NCBI GenBank assembly: GCA_964424455.1
Contig: CAYRJA010000003.1
Span: forward strand, 1 to 64,000
Direction: 5' to 3'
Origin: CAYRJA01 sp964424455
GTDB lineage: Bacteria; Bacteroidota; Bacteroidia; Chitinophagales; UBA10324
Length of the DNA: 64,000 bases
The notes beneath the pieces are model-generated. The model was not told where the DNA came from. It did not search any database and was given only the letters and a program-made list of their open reading frames with translations. How positions within the stretch are numbered: the stretch's first letter is position 1; the number at the start of each line of letters is the position of its first letter. Positions 16,023-24,166 of this stretch are shown in pieces. Position numbers and translations under genes: made by a program.

Positions 16023-17780
16023 ATGAATCTTAGAAAATTTGAACCAGACGACTTTTCATCCTTTCAAGGAGAGATTGAGAAATCAAAAAATCTAGTTGAG
16101 AGAACTTTAAACCTGACTTGGTTTTATGTTCAAGCAAGATTCAGAATTCCAGAAAAGGAATTTAAAACTTATTACAGCGTTGACGGCTCAAATGACGGTG
16201 GTATTGATTGCTTCTTTCAAGAGGGCAACACTTTTTATTTGATACAATCTAAGTATCACGAGCGTTCACAACGAGAGAGTTTGAATAGTATTACACATGA
16301 GTTGCAAAAAATTGAAAAGACATTGATTGGAGAAAACTCCAATCATTACGCTGCTGACTTTGTAAATGCTTTAAGACGGGCATTGGACAACCCGAACTCA
16401 TACCTTGAAATTATTTGGCTGTCAACAAATGAAGTGAGTGAGAATATTAGAAAGGATTCACAGAATTTTTTGAACGGCATTTTAGGGGATCGTAATTGGC
16501 AGGTTAACGCAGACATCAACTTCATTGACAGATACGCTTTAGAAAGTGTAATCTATGATATTAAACATGGCTATGTTCCTCATACAGGAAAAAAGGAAAT
16601 TACTTACGAGCCAGGAGAATGTATGACGATTGATAAAGACAGAAGCAACATTGAGTCTATCGTAATAAATGCAAAGGCAATTGAAGTTATAAGATGGTTT
16701 GAGAGTTCAAGAGATATTGAAAAGTACCTTCAAAAAAATGTTCGTGAATCAATCGGAGAAAATGCAATCAATAAAAAAATCAGAGAGAGTTTTAAGACAG
16801 ACCCAAACTTGTTTTGGTATAAGCACAATGGAATAATAATTTTTGCTGATTGGTTAGAAGTAAATCCAAATAACAGAAAGGTTACTATCAGAAATCCTCA
16901 AATTGTAAATGGTGCACAGACAATTTCTCAACTTTACAAAGCGTATGACGAAAACAGAACTGAAAATAATCCAGCTAAAGTTTTAGTAAGAGTTTATCGT
17001 TTGCCATATGAAGATTCCGAAACTTACAAGAGAAGCATTGACATCATTTCTGCACTTAATTCTCAAAACAAAATCAAAGCGTCTGACTTGCATTCAACTG
17101 ACCCAAGACAGGTAATGATTGAGAACCGAATTAATGAATTAGCACAGCGATATAAATACCATAGGAAAAGAACAGAGGGCAGTAAAATGTCAAGCCCATT
17201 CAATATTAAAATGACTGAATTAGCTCTTTGCTTTTATGTTTCAGAGTATAAAAAACCTGACGAAGGTGTTGCAGGAGGAATTGAATCTTTTTTTGAGGAA
17301 GACAAAAGATATTCAGAAGCATTTCCAGAAACTCAAATTAAAAAACCAATCACAAACAAAGTTGACCACATTGTTTTCAAGTATATTGACAGTTGGAGAT
17401 TATACTACTTCATTGACAGAAAATTTTCTTATGAGATTACACAAAAGCAGGGCGAGTTGTGGGCTTTTATTTATTGGTATGTTCTTGTTGACAGTTACAA
17501 CCAATTACAAGATTGGAAAGAGAAAGTATTTGACGGAACTTGGAGAGAGTGGATTGATTTTACTTCAAGCAATTATTTTGAGAATGGAATGATTAAATAC
17601 TTGAAGCCAAGATACAAAGTTTATTTTGACATGCTGCCAAAAGCAGAATCAGACCCGAGAAACTTCTACAAAAGCACAACAGGAAGAAATAAATTTCTAA
17701 AGAATAGTGGTAGCTTCAATCAGTTCAAAAGTGCGATGAACAAGGTGTATCAGCAGTTCAAGAAATACAATGACGAATGA
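16023..17780 (+). CDS. AIPR-family abortive phage-resistance protein
   Basis: AIPR proteins are associated with phage abortive infection and are often found in defence islands. The 585-aa protein has a PD-(D/E)XK nuclease-like N-terminus: DGSNDGGID at residues 54-62, followed by FYLIQSKYH with Gln75 and Lys77, the Mrr-type D...QxK pattern. The AIPR core lies around residues 260-340, with FWYKHNGIIIFADW and the hallmark NPQIVNGAQTISQLYKAY near 288-305. The C-terminal third is Lys/Tyr-rich. Codon use is AT-rich and the gene has no TGTWACA. It stands alone without partner genes of a known multi-gene system, so it may act as a single-gene defence. The cut target is unknown. Confidence 0.82.
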   Translation: MNLRKFEPDDFSSFQGEIEKSKNLVERTLNLTWFYVQARFRIPEKEFKTYYSVDGSNDGGIDCFFQEGNTFYLIQSKYHERSQRESLNSITHELQKIEKTLIGENSNHYAADFVNALRRALDNPNSYLEIIWLSTNEVSENIRKDSQNFLNGILGDRNWQVNADINFIDRYALESVIYDIKHGYVPHTGKKEITYEPGECMTIDKDRSNIESIVINAKAIEVIRWFESSRDIEKYLQKNVRESIGENAINKKIRESFKTDPNLFWYKHNGIIIFADWLEVNPNNRKVTIRNPQIVNGAQTISQLYKAYDENRTENNPAKVLVRVYRLPYEDSETYKRSIDIISALNSQNKIKASDLHSTDPRQVMIENRINELAQRYKYHRKRTEGSKMSSPFNIKMTELALCFYVSEYKKPDEGVAGGIESFFEEDKRYSEAFPETQIKKPITNKVDHIVFKYIDSWRLYYFIDRKFSYEITQKQGELWAFIYWYVLVDSYNQLQDWKEKVFDGTWREWIDFTSSNYFENGMIKYLKPRYKVYFDMLPKAESDPRNFYKSTTGRNKFLKNSGSFNQFKSAMNKVYQQFKKYNDE

Positions 17781-17860
17781 CAGTGATACAGGTGCAAACT
17801 TCTTATAAAGCTTTGTGCAGAAATCTAACTGACCTTCTTCGGACAGACAATCGGGCAGCA

Positions 17861-17993
17861 GGTAACAGCACCTTGCCAAAAGTGGCGGTTTCGTGCTTCG
17901 TAGGACATTTTTGTGGGTATATAAACTTTAGTGCTTCGTAAGAAAGTGAGTGCTGAAAATCGCCACCTTCGGCAAGCTGCCAACCGTTATGCC
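17861..17993. repeat. attC-like imperfect inverted repeat
   Basis: The left arm (about 17861-17892: GGTAACAGCACC, then TTGCCAAAAGTGGCGG) pairs imperfectly with the right arm (about 17957-17993: TCGCCACCTTCGGCAAGC, then TGCCAACCGTTATGCC). The outer ends read TAAC and GTTA and the span is about 130 bp, which fits the size and layout of an integron attC site; GTTATGC matches six of seven positions of the GTTRRRY core. The centre holds a short direct repeat (GTGCTTCGTA, twice). It lies between two accessory genes. No integrase is visible in the window. Confidence 0.45.
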
Positions 17994-18483
17994 TCATGCT
18001 AAAAAGACAGACAACCAATAAATAAACTATGGACAAACTGAAAATAAAAATAGTTTCTCTCGGACAACTTCCATTCAAGTTTGACAAGAAAAGAATTGAA
18101 AAATGGAAATCTAACGTTTTTGAAATTGTTGGTGAAATTGAGACTTTGAAATTACCGTCAAAGACGGGGACAGATTCTCATAATTACAGTGACAAAAATC
18201 TTGCTGAAAGTTTACCTGAAAAATTTAACGCAGACATTTTAATTTCAATGACAAATGTGCCACTTGAATATAATTGGTATTTGAGACGACTTTCAAATAA
18301 CAGAGTTTGTTTCACCATTTTTTCAAATGGCGGATATTCTAAGACCAAATAACATTCCACTCGAAAATTTTGCTCTTAGACTTATTTATTCGATGACTTT
18401 AATTTACAGAAGACACGGTGACACTTTGCCGGACTCTGCTACTTCAACAAACTTTACACAAACACAGAAGGTTGTTTATTTGA

Positions 18484-18519
18484 CTTTAATGGTATAAAAA
18501 GTGACGTAATATATTCGAC
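18484..18519. repeat. 36-bp direct repeat, copy 1
   Basis: Positions 18484-18519 are identical to 18547-18582. The copies are 63 bp apart, so the extra DNA keeps the reading frame and repeats the peptide FNGIKSDVIYST. The 27 bp between them (18520-18546) have a higher G+C, foreign-looking composition. Confidence 0.9.
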
Positions 18520-18546
18520 TATAGGTTACCGGTTCGCCGTACGGAT

Positions 18547-18582
18547 CTTTAATGGTATAAAAAGTGACGTAATATATTCGAC
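18547..18582. repeat. 36-bp direct repeat, copy 2
   Basis: Exact second copy of 18484-18519. Together with the 27-bp filler it looks like a target duplication with residual insert or a tandem duplication with added bases. The downstream coding frame continues unbroken to the stop at 18826. Confidence 0.9.
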
Positions 18583-18826
18583 AGTAAAGCCGACCTTATG
18601 TGACGATTGCGTTTCACGTCTTCAAAAAGAAAAAGTAACGAAAGAGACTGTTGACAAAGTAAAGAAAGAGCTTAAAACCATTGATAAGGATTTATATTTC
18701 AGGGTGACAGACTTTATGAAAGAGAAACCATTTTTATCATTGACCATTTCTGCTTTGACTGCAATTTTGTTGGGTATTTTAGGCTCAATAATTTACGACA
18801 AATGGATAAAATTATTGCTCGAATGA

Positions 18827-19181
18827 AAGAAGCACGAAGGCATAACATCGTATTGGCAATCTTATCAGCTCCGAACAACCGTCTGTGCTTAACCGAAAGT
18901 TATCGCTCCGAACTTTTCGGCAAAGCCGTTTGGCTATCGCTTCGCAAAATATAAAGAGAAGCAACACATGCACACAAGCCAACGCTTCAGTTGCTTCACA
19001 GTGCAAGCCACCGCACAGCGACAGTGCAAGGGTTCGTGCAACCTCTGACCGACAGAGCATTGAATGTAAATCGCCTTGAACAAGGTTTCTGCAAACTTGA
19101 AACTGTATCGCTTCGGACGAAAAGCAAGGTAGTTGATAACATAAAGACTTACTTATATTTCAGTAACAAAATTTAATAACT
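18827..19181. other. Non-coding island segment with cassette-like ends
   Basis: The 355-bp stretch starts 12 bp after the frameshifted gene with GGCATAAC (18839-18846), the reverse complement of GTTATGCC (17986-17993) found before that gene. It is richer in G+C than its neighbours, with many CTTCGC/TTCGG segments and a repeated ACAGTGCAAG near 18999 and 19021. Small ORFs here lack protein-like character. It resembles long folded attC-type or REP-type sequence, but I could not draw one clean stem. Confidence 0.5.
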
Positions 19182-19598
19182 ATGTGGTGGGTTTATGCAA
19201 TTCTATCAGCTTTTTTTGCTTCACTAACTGCCCTTTTTGCAAAGATTGGCGTAGCAAACATCAATTCTAATTTGGCAACAGGCATACGCACTGTTGTTGT
19301 TTTAATAATGCTTTGGTGCATTATACTTGCAAGAGGAGAAGCAAAAGGAATTAACTCTTTATCAAAACTGAATGTGGCTTTTCTCGTTATGTCAGGTATT
19401 GCAACAGGTTTGTCGTGGTTGTTTTATTTTAAGGCGTTACAATCAGGAAATGTATCACAAGTGGCGGCTATTGACAAACTAAGCGTGGCTTTGACAATCA
19501 TTTTAGCTATTACTTTTTTAGGCGAAACATTGACGCTGAAAGCCGCTATTGGTGCGTGTTTAATTATTGCAGGGACTCTGGTAATGATTATAAAGTAA
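19182..19598 (+). CDS. Small EamA/DMT-superfamily membrane protein
   Basis: This 138-aa protein is a half-size EamA-type member of the drug/metabolite transporter superfamily, with about four to five transmembrane helices. The N-terminal helix MWWVYAILSAFFASLTALFA, the GIATGLSWLFYFKALQSG segment near residue 72 and the C-terminal FLGETLTLKAAIGACLIIAG helix pair are typical of the ~140-aa EamA proteins, which probably work as dimers. The substrate is unknown. It is in the accessory island and carries no TGTWACA copy. Confidence 0.85.
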   Translation: MWWVYAILSAFFASLTALFAKIGVANINSNLATGIRTVVVLIMLWCIILARGEAKGINSLSKLNVAFLVMSGIATGLSWLFYFKALQSGNVSQVAAIDKLSVALTIILAITFLGETLTLKAAIGACLIIAGTLVMIIK

Positions 19599-19906
19599 CC
19601 GACAAATGATAGTCCCAACAATTCACGACAGACAGTTTACGGTCTCAAAAGAATATCAACGCAAAACCCGAAAGTCAGTTCCGATATGGAGTTCGCTGAA
19701 TGTACCACAGCCCGGATAAAATACAGAAATTATAATTATTAATAACCACAACATTATAGCTGCTGAAATATTCTTTATGAATTTCTGTGGCTTTGGGGTA
19801 TTTGTGGGTTAGCGGCAAACGTATTGCAACCGGTTGAATTTTAACCGGCTGAACTTTTTCCCGACTTTTTAGAATCTTTGACAGAACTAAAAGTAGAAAA
19901 GACTGA
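19599..19906. other. Intergenic region before chrA
   Basis: The 308-bp spacer has no convincing ORF. Near 19828-19856 a short near-repeat (AACCGGTTGAA then AACCGGCTGAA) occurs. A weak -7-like AATCTTTG lies about 25 bp before the chrA start. Confidence 0.45.
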
Positions 19907-21085
19907 ATGAGTGGTGACAAAACAATATCAAACCCGAAATATACTTTACGTCAACTTGTGTTGTATTTTCTCAAGCTCGGTTATTCAGGTTTTGGCGGAC
20001 CCGTTGCGTTGGTAGGTTATATGCACAGGGACTTAGTTGAGAAACGGAACTGGATTTCGGAGGAAGAATACAAGGAAGGATTGGCACTTGCTCAACTTGC
20101 ACCTGGACCACTTGCAGCACAACTTGGAATGTATATCGGCTTCGTTCATTACGGAGTTCTTGGTGCTACGCTTTGCGGACTTGCATTCGTCATTCCATCT
20201 TTCATTATGGTAGTGCTGATTGGCATTGCCTACAAAGTTTATGGAGGACTACCATGGATGCAAGCAGTTTTTTATGGAGTAGGCGCAGCAGTAATCGGCA
20301 TTATTGCCATGAGCAGTTACAAACTCACAATAAAATCAGTAAGTAAATTAAACTTTGCTGACATCAAAACGAAATGGATTCTCTGGCTTTTCTATTTAGT
20401 AGCAGCAATAATTACAGTCATCACTCAATCGGAGGAAGTTTTACTTTTTGTCGCAGCAGGGTTACTTTACATGCTTATTAAAGCTCCACCAATGCTTCTG
20501 CAACGAAACACAAATTCAATCTTACTGACAGGATTAGGATTCTGGCAATTTGAATGGAACACTCTTGGACAAATTACTTGGTTCTTTACTAAAGCTGGTG
20601 CTTTCGTTTTTGGTAGCGGACTTGCCATAGTTCCATTTCTTCACGGAGGTGTTGTAACAGAATATCATTGGCTTGATGAAAAACAATTTGTTGATGCAGT
20701 TGCAGTCGCAATGATAACCCCGGGTCCCGTTGTGATTACAGTTGGTTTCATCGGTTATTTAGTTGCAGGTTTCCCAGGTGCTTGCATGGCAGCATTGGCA
20801 ACTTTTCTTCCGTGTTATTTGCTGACAGTGATTCCGGCGCCTTACTTCAAAAAGATTGCTAAGAACGCAAGTATTAAAGCTTTTGTTGACGGAATAACGG
20901 CAGCAGTTTTCGGTGCATTAGTTGGAGCAGTAATTATTATAGGCATTCGTAGTATCACCGACATTCCGACAGCATTAATTGCTATAGCAAGTGTTCTTGC
21001 AATCATCTACATCAAAAAAGCCCAAGAACCTTTTATCATTCTTGTTGCAGCAGTCATTGGACTAATACTTAAATCGCTTCTATGA
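19907..21085 (+). CDS. chrA: Chromate transporter ChrA, first copy
   Basis: ChrA proteins of the CHR family export chromate using the proton gradient; many homologues have unproven substrates. The 392-aa protein is the long two-domain form: the first CHR domain opens LRQLVLYFLKLGYSGFGGPVALVG and has ALAQLAPGPLAAQLGMYIG; the second has FFTKAGAFVFGSGLAIVPFL and AVAMITPGPVVITVGFIGY. About ten hydrophobic helices are visible. It has one TGTAACA copy (20653), which ends the long motif-free gap, so it may be either the island edge or a resident gene. A second, diverged ChrA is encoded at 24167-25363. Confidence 0.88.
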   Translation: MSGDKTISNPKYTLRQLVLYFLKLGYSGFGGPVALVGYMHRDLVEKRNWISEEEYKEGLALAQLAPGPLAAQLGMYIGFVHYGVLGATLCGLAFVIPSFIMVVLIGIAYKVYGGLPWMQAVFYGVGAAVIGIIAMSSYKLTIKSVSKLNFADIKTKWILWLFYLVAAIITVITQSEEVLLFVAAGLLYMLIKAPPMLLQRNTNSILLTGLGFWQFEWNTLGQITWFFTKAGAFVFGSGLAIVPFLHGGVVTEYHWLDEKQFVDAVAVAMITPGPVVITVGFIGYLVAGFPGACMAALATFLPCYLLTVIPAPYFKKIAKNASIKAFVDGITAAVFGALVGAVIIIGIRSITDIPTALIAIASVLAIIYIKKAQEPFIILVAAVIGLILKSLL

Positions 21086-21214
21086 AAGAATCTACTAAAC
21101 ATTTGACGGCAGAAATGAATGTGAGGACAACGACAGCCCCTAACATGGAAACTTTATCAAAATAACCTGATGCCGCTTCTAAAAACCAACACGAGAAAAA
21201 ACCTCACATGAAAA

Positions 21215-21265
21215 ATTCTATCCCTGGAGGATTTCTTTTTCGGAATCCTCCGTCAATCATAGAAT
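21215..21265 (+). repeat. Interrupted hairpin
   Basis: GGAGGATT (21226-21233) pairs perfectly with AATCCTCC (21244-21251) across a 10-nt loop. An outer ATTCTAT (21215-21221) pairs with ATAGAAT (21259-21265), separated by small internal loops. It may terminate chrA transcription, although no T-run follows the stem. Confidence 0.6.
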
Positions 21266-21338
21266 TAATATGTGTTCATAAGAAACATAGTGTAGAAAAT
21301 GTTACAGCAAGACGAATATGAATAAATGAACTATCACT

Positions 21339-21587
21339 GAGATATTACGCTCCTATACGGAGTCCCCTGAGTGTGACATGGCTTAGACAAACATCCATCG
21401 TTGATTGCTAAGATGCTTCTTTCATTAGTGTGACAGTAAGCACTGTCATCCCGAGTGCAGCGAGGGATCTCATCGTTAAACAATGAGATGCTTCCTTCGT
21501 CAGCATGACAGGATAAATGAGTGGGTTCCTCCTTCGTCGGAATGACAGCGAAAACATATAGAGATTCCTTCTCAGTCAGTGTGACAA
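21339..21587. repeat. REP-like palindromic repeat array
   Basis: The best unit is the imperfect palindrome 21443-21511, which begins CTGTCATCCCGAG and ends GCATGACAG, with ATCTCAT and ATGAGAT around a 9-nt loop. Four or five further half-units of the form GAGATnCTTCnTTCGTC...ATGACA lie on both sides and are progressively degenerate. This matches a well-known type of dispersed intergenic repeat seen in many bacteria. A half-unit also overlaps the start of the lptD frame near 31834-31862. Confidence 0.7.
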
Positions 21588-21600
21588 AAAATTATTCCGG

Positions 21601-22377
21601 CTATAGCGGAGAATCTTTCGCTGACGATAAAGGTGTTACAGTTGGCAGTCCCGGTACTCCAAAAATTTCCATGTGTAATGAGTCTTTATCGTAGCCGAGT
21701 GTGGCAATTCTCTTCCGTGCTTCATCGGTCATGTTTCTCCATCCGCATAAATAAAAATCAGCCGGACGCTTATCTGCAAAGATTTCTTCATACACTTCGT
21801 GAACATATCCTTTTCTGCCATTGTATTCAGGAGAGTTTTCTCTCGATAAAGTGAAAATAAATTTGAAGTTCGGTATATTCCTTTCCATCTCTTCCATTTC
21901 TTTTCTGTACAATAAGTCTTTCAGATATCGTGTTCCGAAAATCAGATAGATATTTTTTGTAAGTCGCGGACGCTTATATAAATCCTGAAGCATGGAATGA
22001 AACGGAGCAATGCCCGTACCGGTTGCTACGAAACAAATATCCGTTTCAATTTTTTCCGGTAAAGTAAACCGTCCCTGCGGACCTTTGAATGAAAGTACTG
22101 AACCAATACTGACTTCCTTCCATAGATACTGAGAAGCTGCGCCGTGTTCTGCATAAACGATAACCAACTCAAACTCATTTCCGTTAGGAGCAGAAGCAAT
22201 GGAATAACTACGCTGCCTCTGATTTTTCCTTTCACCAAAAGGGAAATCAAATGTGATGAACTGTCCGGGTTTAAATTGAAATTCTTCTACCTCAGGAACA
22301 CGGAAGAAAAACCGTTTGGTGTTTCCGGTTTCATCCAGAATATTCAGTACTTCGGCATTCAGCCACTTTTCTTTCAT
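21601..22377 (-). CDS. Ferredoxin-NADP+ reductase family flavoprotein
   Basis: This 258-aa protein has the ferredoxin reductase-like fold: an FAD-binding barrel with the RQRSYSIASAPNG motif near residue 54 and an NAD(P)H-binding domain with VATGTGIAPFHSMLQDL near 117 and YLCGWRNMTDEARK near 210. It lacks a ferredoxin domain, so it must pair with a separate iron-sulphur protein or flavodoxin, which is not in the neighbourhood. The closest functional guess is a bacterial ferredoxin-NADP reductase or an oxygenase reductase. It stands alone between the repeat array and yifB. Confidence 0.85.
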   Translation of the reverse strand: MKEKWLNAEVLNILDETGNTKRFFFRVPEVEEFQFKPGQFITFDFPFGERKNQRQRSYSIASAPNGNEFELVIVYAEHGAASQYLWKEVSIGSVLSFKGPQGRFTLPEKIETDICFVATGTGIAPFHSMLQDLYKRPRLTKNIYLIFGTRYLKDLLYRKEMEEMERNIPNFKFIFTLSRENSPEYNGRKGYVHEVYEEIFADKRPADFYLCGWRNMTDEARKRIATLGYDKDSLHMEIFGVPGLPTVTPLSSAKDSPL

Positions 22378-22619
22378 TCAGGTAAATTAAATTTTGCTTT
22401 CAGAATTTCTTAGTAACACAAAGAAAGGAACTAAAATTCCTTTTTAAGATAAACTGATTTAATAATTCTGTAACTCATTTATCATTTACCCTGATAGGTC
22501 GCTATTGTAATTTCAGAAAACACAACCGATAACGGATTCATTTTTACATATCCTGATTTTCAGAGTAGCTTCACTTTTTCTGTAAAGTTTCATTTACATT
22601 TATAGAAAATATTCATTGT

Positions 22620-24161
22620 ATGTTAGTCAAAACCTATGGCAGTGCGGTTTACGGTATTGATGCACAAACCATCACAGTGGAAATTTACTATGGCAGCGGC
22701 GACCTGAAATATTTAATGGTGGGAATGGCAGAACAAGCAGTGAAAGAAAGTCTGTACCGTATTGAAGCTGCCTTTAAGTATCATGACAAAAAAATGCCAA
22801 GGCAAAAATTATTAGTCAATCTTGCGCCGGCAGATATTCGAAAAGAAGGTTCGGCGTATGATTTAACTATTGCCGTTGGTATTCTTGCTGTAACAGAGCA
22901 GATGAATAATGAGCGGTTGAAGGATTATATAATCATGGGTGAGCTTTCACTCGACGGGAAAGTGCAACCGATTAAAGGCGCTCTGCCGATTGCCATTCAG
23001 GCGCGCAAAGAAGGATTCAAAGGATTTATTCTTCCCAAACAAAATGCACGCGAAGCAGCCATCGTAAACAACCTTGAAGTATATGGTGTTGATGACATAA
23101 TGGAGGTGGTGGATTTTCTGAACGGAGATAAAGACTTGGAACGTGTGGTGATTGACACACGAAAAGAGTTTGCAGAATCGCAGATGAATATTGATCTGGA
23201 TTTTGCAGAGGTAAAAGGTCAGGAAAACATTAAGCGGGCGCTGGAGATTGCAGCAGCAGGCGGACATAATGCCATTCTGATAGGACCGCCGGGAGCCGGC
23301 AAAACAATGCTGGCAAAACGATTGCCTACTATTCTTCCTCCGCTTACTTTGAATGAAGCATTGGAAACAACAAAGATTCATTCAGTTGCCGGAAAGTTAG
23401 CCGCCGAAACTTCTTTGATATCTGTTCGTCCGTTTCGTTCGCCTCACCATACAGTAAGTGATGTGGCGCTGGTGGGCGGCGGCAATTATCCGCAGCCCGG
23501 AGAAATTTCTTTAGCTCATAACGGTGTTTTGTTTTTAGATGAACTTCCTGAATTTAAAAGAACTGTTCTTGAAGTATTACGGCAGCCGATGGAAGAAAGG
23601 CGGGTTACCATTTCACGCGCGAAATTTTCAGTGGACTATCCTGCAAGTTTTATGTTGGTGGCTTCCATGAATCCGTGTCCCTGCGGCTACTACAATCATC
23701 CGGAGAAGGAATGTGTTTGTGCTCCGGGAGTAGTTCAAAAATATCTGAACAGAATTTCGGGTCCACTATTAGACAGAATTGATTTGCATGTGGAAGTAAC
23801 ACCGGTTGCATTTAATGAACTTTCTTCTAAAAGAACGTATGAGAAAAGTGAATCCGTCCGCACACGGGTGGTGAAAGCAAGAGATATTCAAACCGAAAGA
23901 TTTAAAAACAATAAAGGAGTTTTTGCAAATGCTCAAATGGGAACAAAGCAGGTTCGTGAGATTTGTAAAATAAATACCGCAGGAGAAACTTTACTAAAAA
24001 CGGCTATGGAAAAATTAGGATTATCTGCCCGAGCTTATGACAGAATCTTAAAAGTATCGCGTACGATTGCAGATCTGTCGGCGAGCGATGAAATTAAAAT
24101 TGAACACCTTGCCGAAGCAATTCAATACAGAAGTTTAGACAAGGAAAACTGGGCAGGGTAA
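22620..24161 (+). CDS. YifB/ComM family Mg-chelatase-like AAA+ ATPase
   Basis: ComM is a hexameric helicase that drives branch migration during natural transformation in Vibrio and Haemophilus; homologues also occur in many species not known to be competent. The 513-aa protein is full length. An N-terminal Lon-protease-like fold domain (to about 165) is followed by the AAA+ domain with Walker A GPPGAGKTMLAKRLP near 221, the HHTVSDVALVGGG segment near 280, Walker B VLFLDELPEF near 303, and a Cys-rich loop NPCPCGYYNHPEKECVC near 356. The C-terminal Mg_chelatase_C region ends the protein. It is a single gene, convergent with chrA. Confidence 0.93.
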   Translation: MLVKTYGSAVYGIDAQTITVEIYYGSGDLKYLMVGMAEQAVKESLYRIEAAFKYHDKKMPRQKLLVNLAPADIRKEGSAYDLTIAVGILAVTEQMNNERLKDYIIMGELSLDGKVQPIKGALPIAIQARKEGFKGFILPKQNAREAAIVNNLEVYGVDDIMEVVDFLNGDKDLERVVIDTRKEFAESQMNIDLDFAEVKGQENIKRALEIAAAGGHNAILIGPPGAGKTMLAKRLPTILPPLTLNEALETTKIHSVAGKLAAETSLISVRPFRSPHHTVSDVALVGGGNYPQPGEISLAHNGVLFLDELPEFKRTVLEVLRQPMEERRVTISRAKFSVDYPASFMLVASMNPCPCGYYNHPEKECVCAPGVVQKYLNRISGPLLDRIDLHVEVTPVAFNELSSKRTYEKSESVRTRVVKARDIQTERFKNNKGVFANAQMGTKQVREICKINTAGETLLKTAMEKLGLSARAYDRILKVSRTIADLSASDEIKIEHLAEAIQYRSLDKENWAG

Positions 24162-24166
24162 TTCCT

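Larger units (their letters stand above)
18029..18826 (+). pseudogene. Frameshifted membrane-anchored protein gene
   Basis: An intact frame begins MDKLKIKIVSLGQLPFKF and stops at 18350. A coherent continuation (ADILRPNNIPLENFALRL, then IYSMTLIYRRHGD) runs in the next frame from about 18330 to 18420. The original frame then resumes (CYFNKLYTNTEGCLFDFNG) and continues to 18826, ending in one transmembrane helix (FLSLTISALTAILLGILGSI). Two compensating shifts therefore break an otherwise ~265-aa protein with soluble N-terminal and C-terminal membrane parts. Cys residues in TLCDDCVSRL could be a small metal site. I do not recognise the family. A 36-bp duplication lies inside. Sequencing error or true decay cannot be separated here. 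Confidence 0.6.
21086..21600. other. Repeat-rich intergenic region
   Basis: The 515 bp after chrA hold a strong hairpin (21215-21265), one TGTTACA (21300) and an array of palindromic repeat half-units (about 21339-21587). No gene is supported here. Confidence 0.7.

Noticed and set aside
18812..19176. Small frames between the decayed gene and the EamA gene
   Set aside because: Repetitive G+C-rich non-coding sequence; the translations share no family traits and overlap one another on both strands.
19675..19920. Minus-strand 81-aa frame before chrA
   Set aside because: It overlaps the chrA start and has no signal, domain or promoter.
21339..21587. Possible CRISPR array
   Set aside because: The repeat units are palindromic, degenerate and irregularly spaced, with no unique spacers of constant length and no cas genes.
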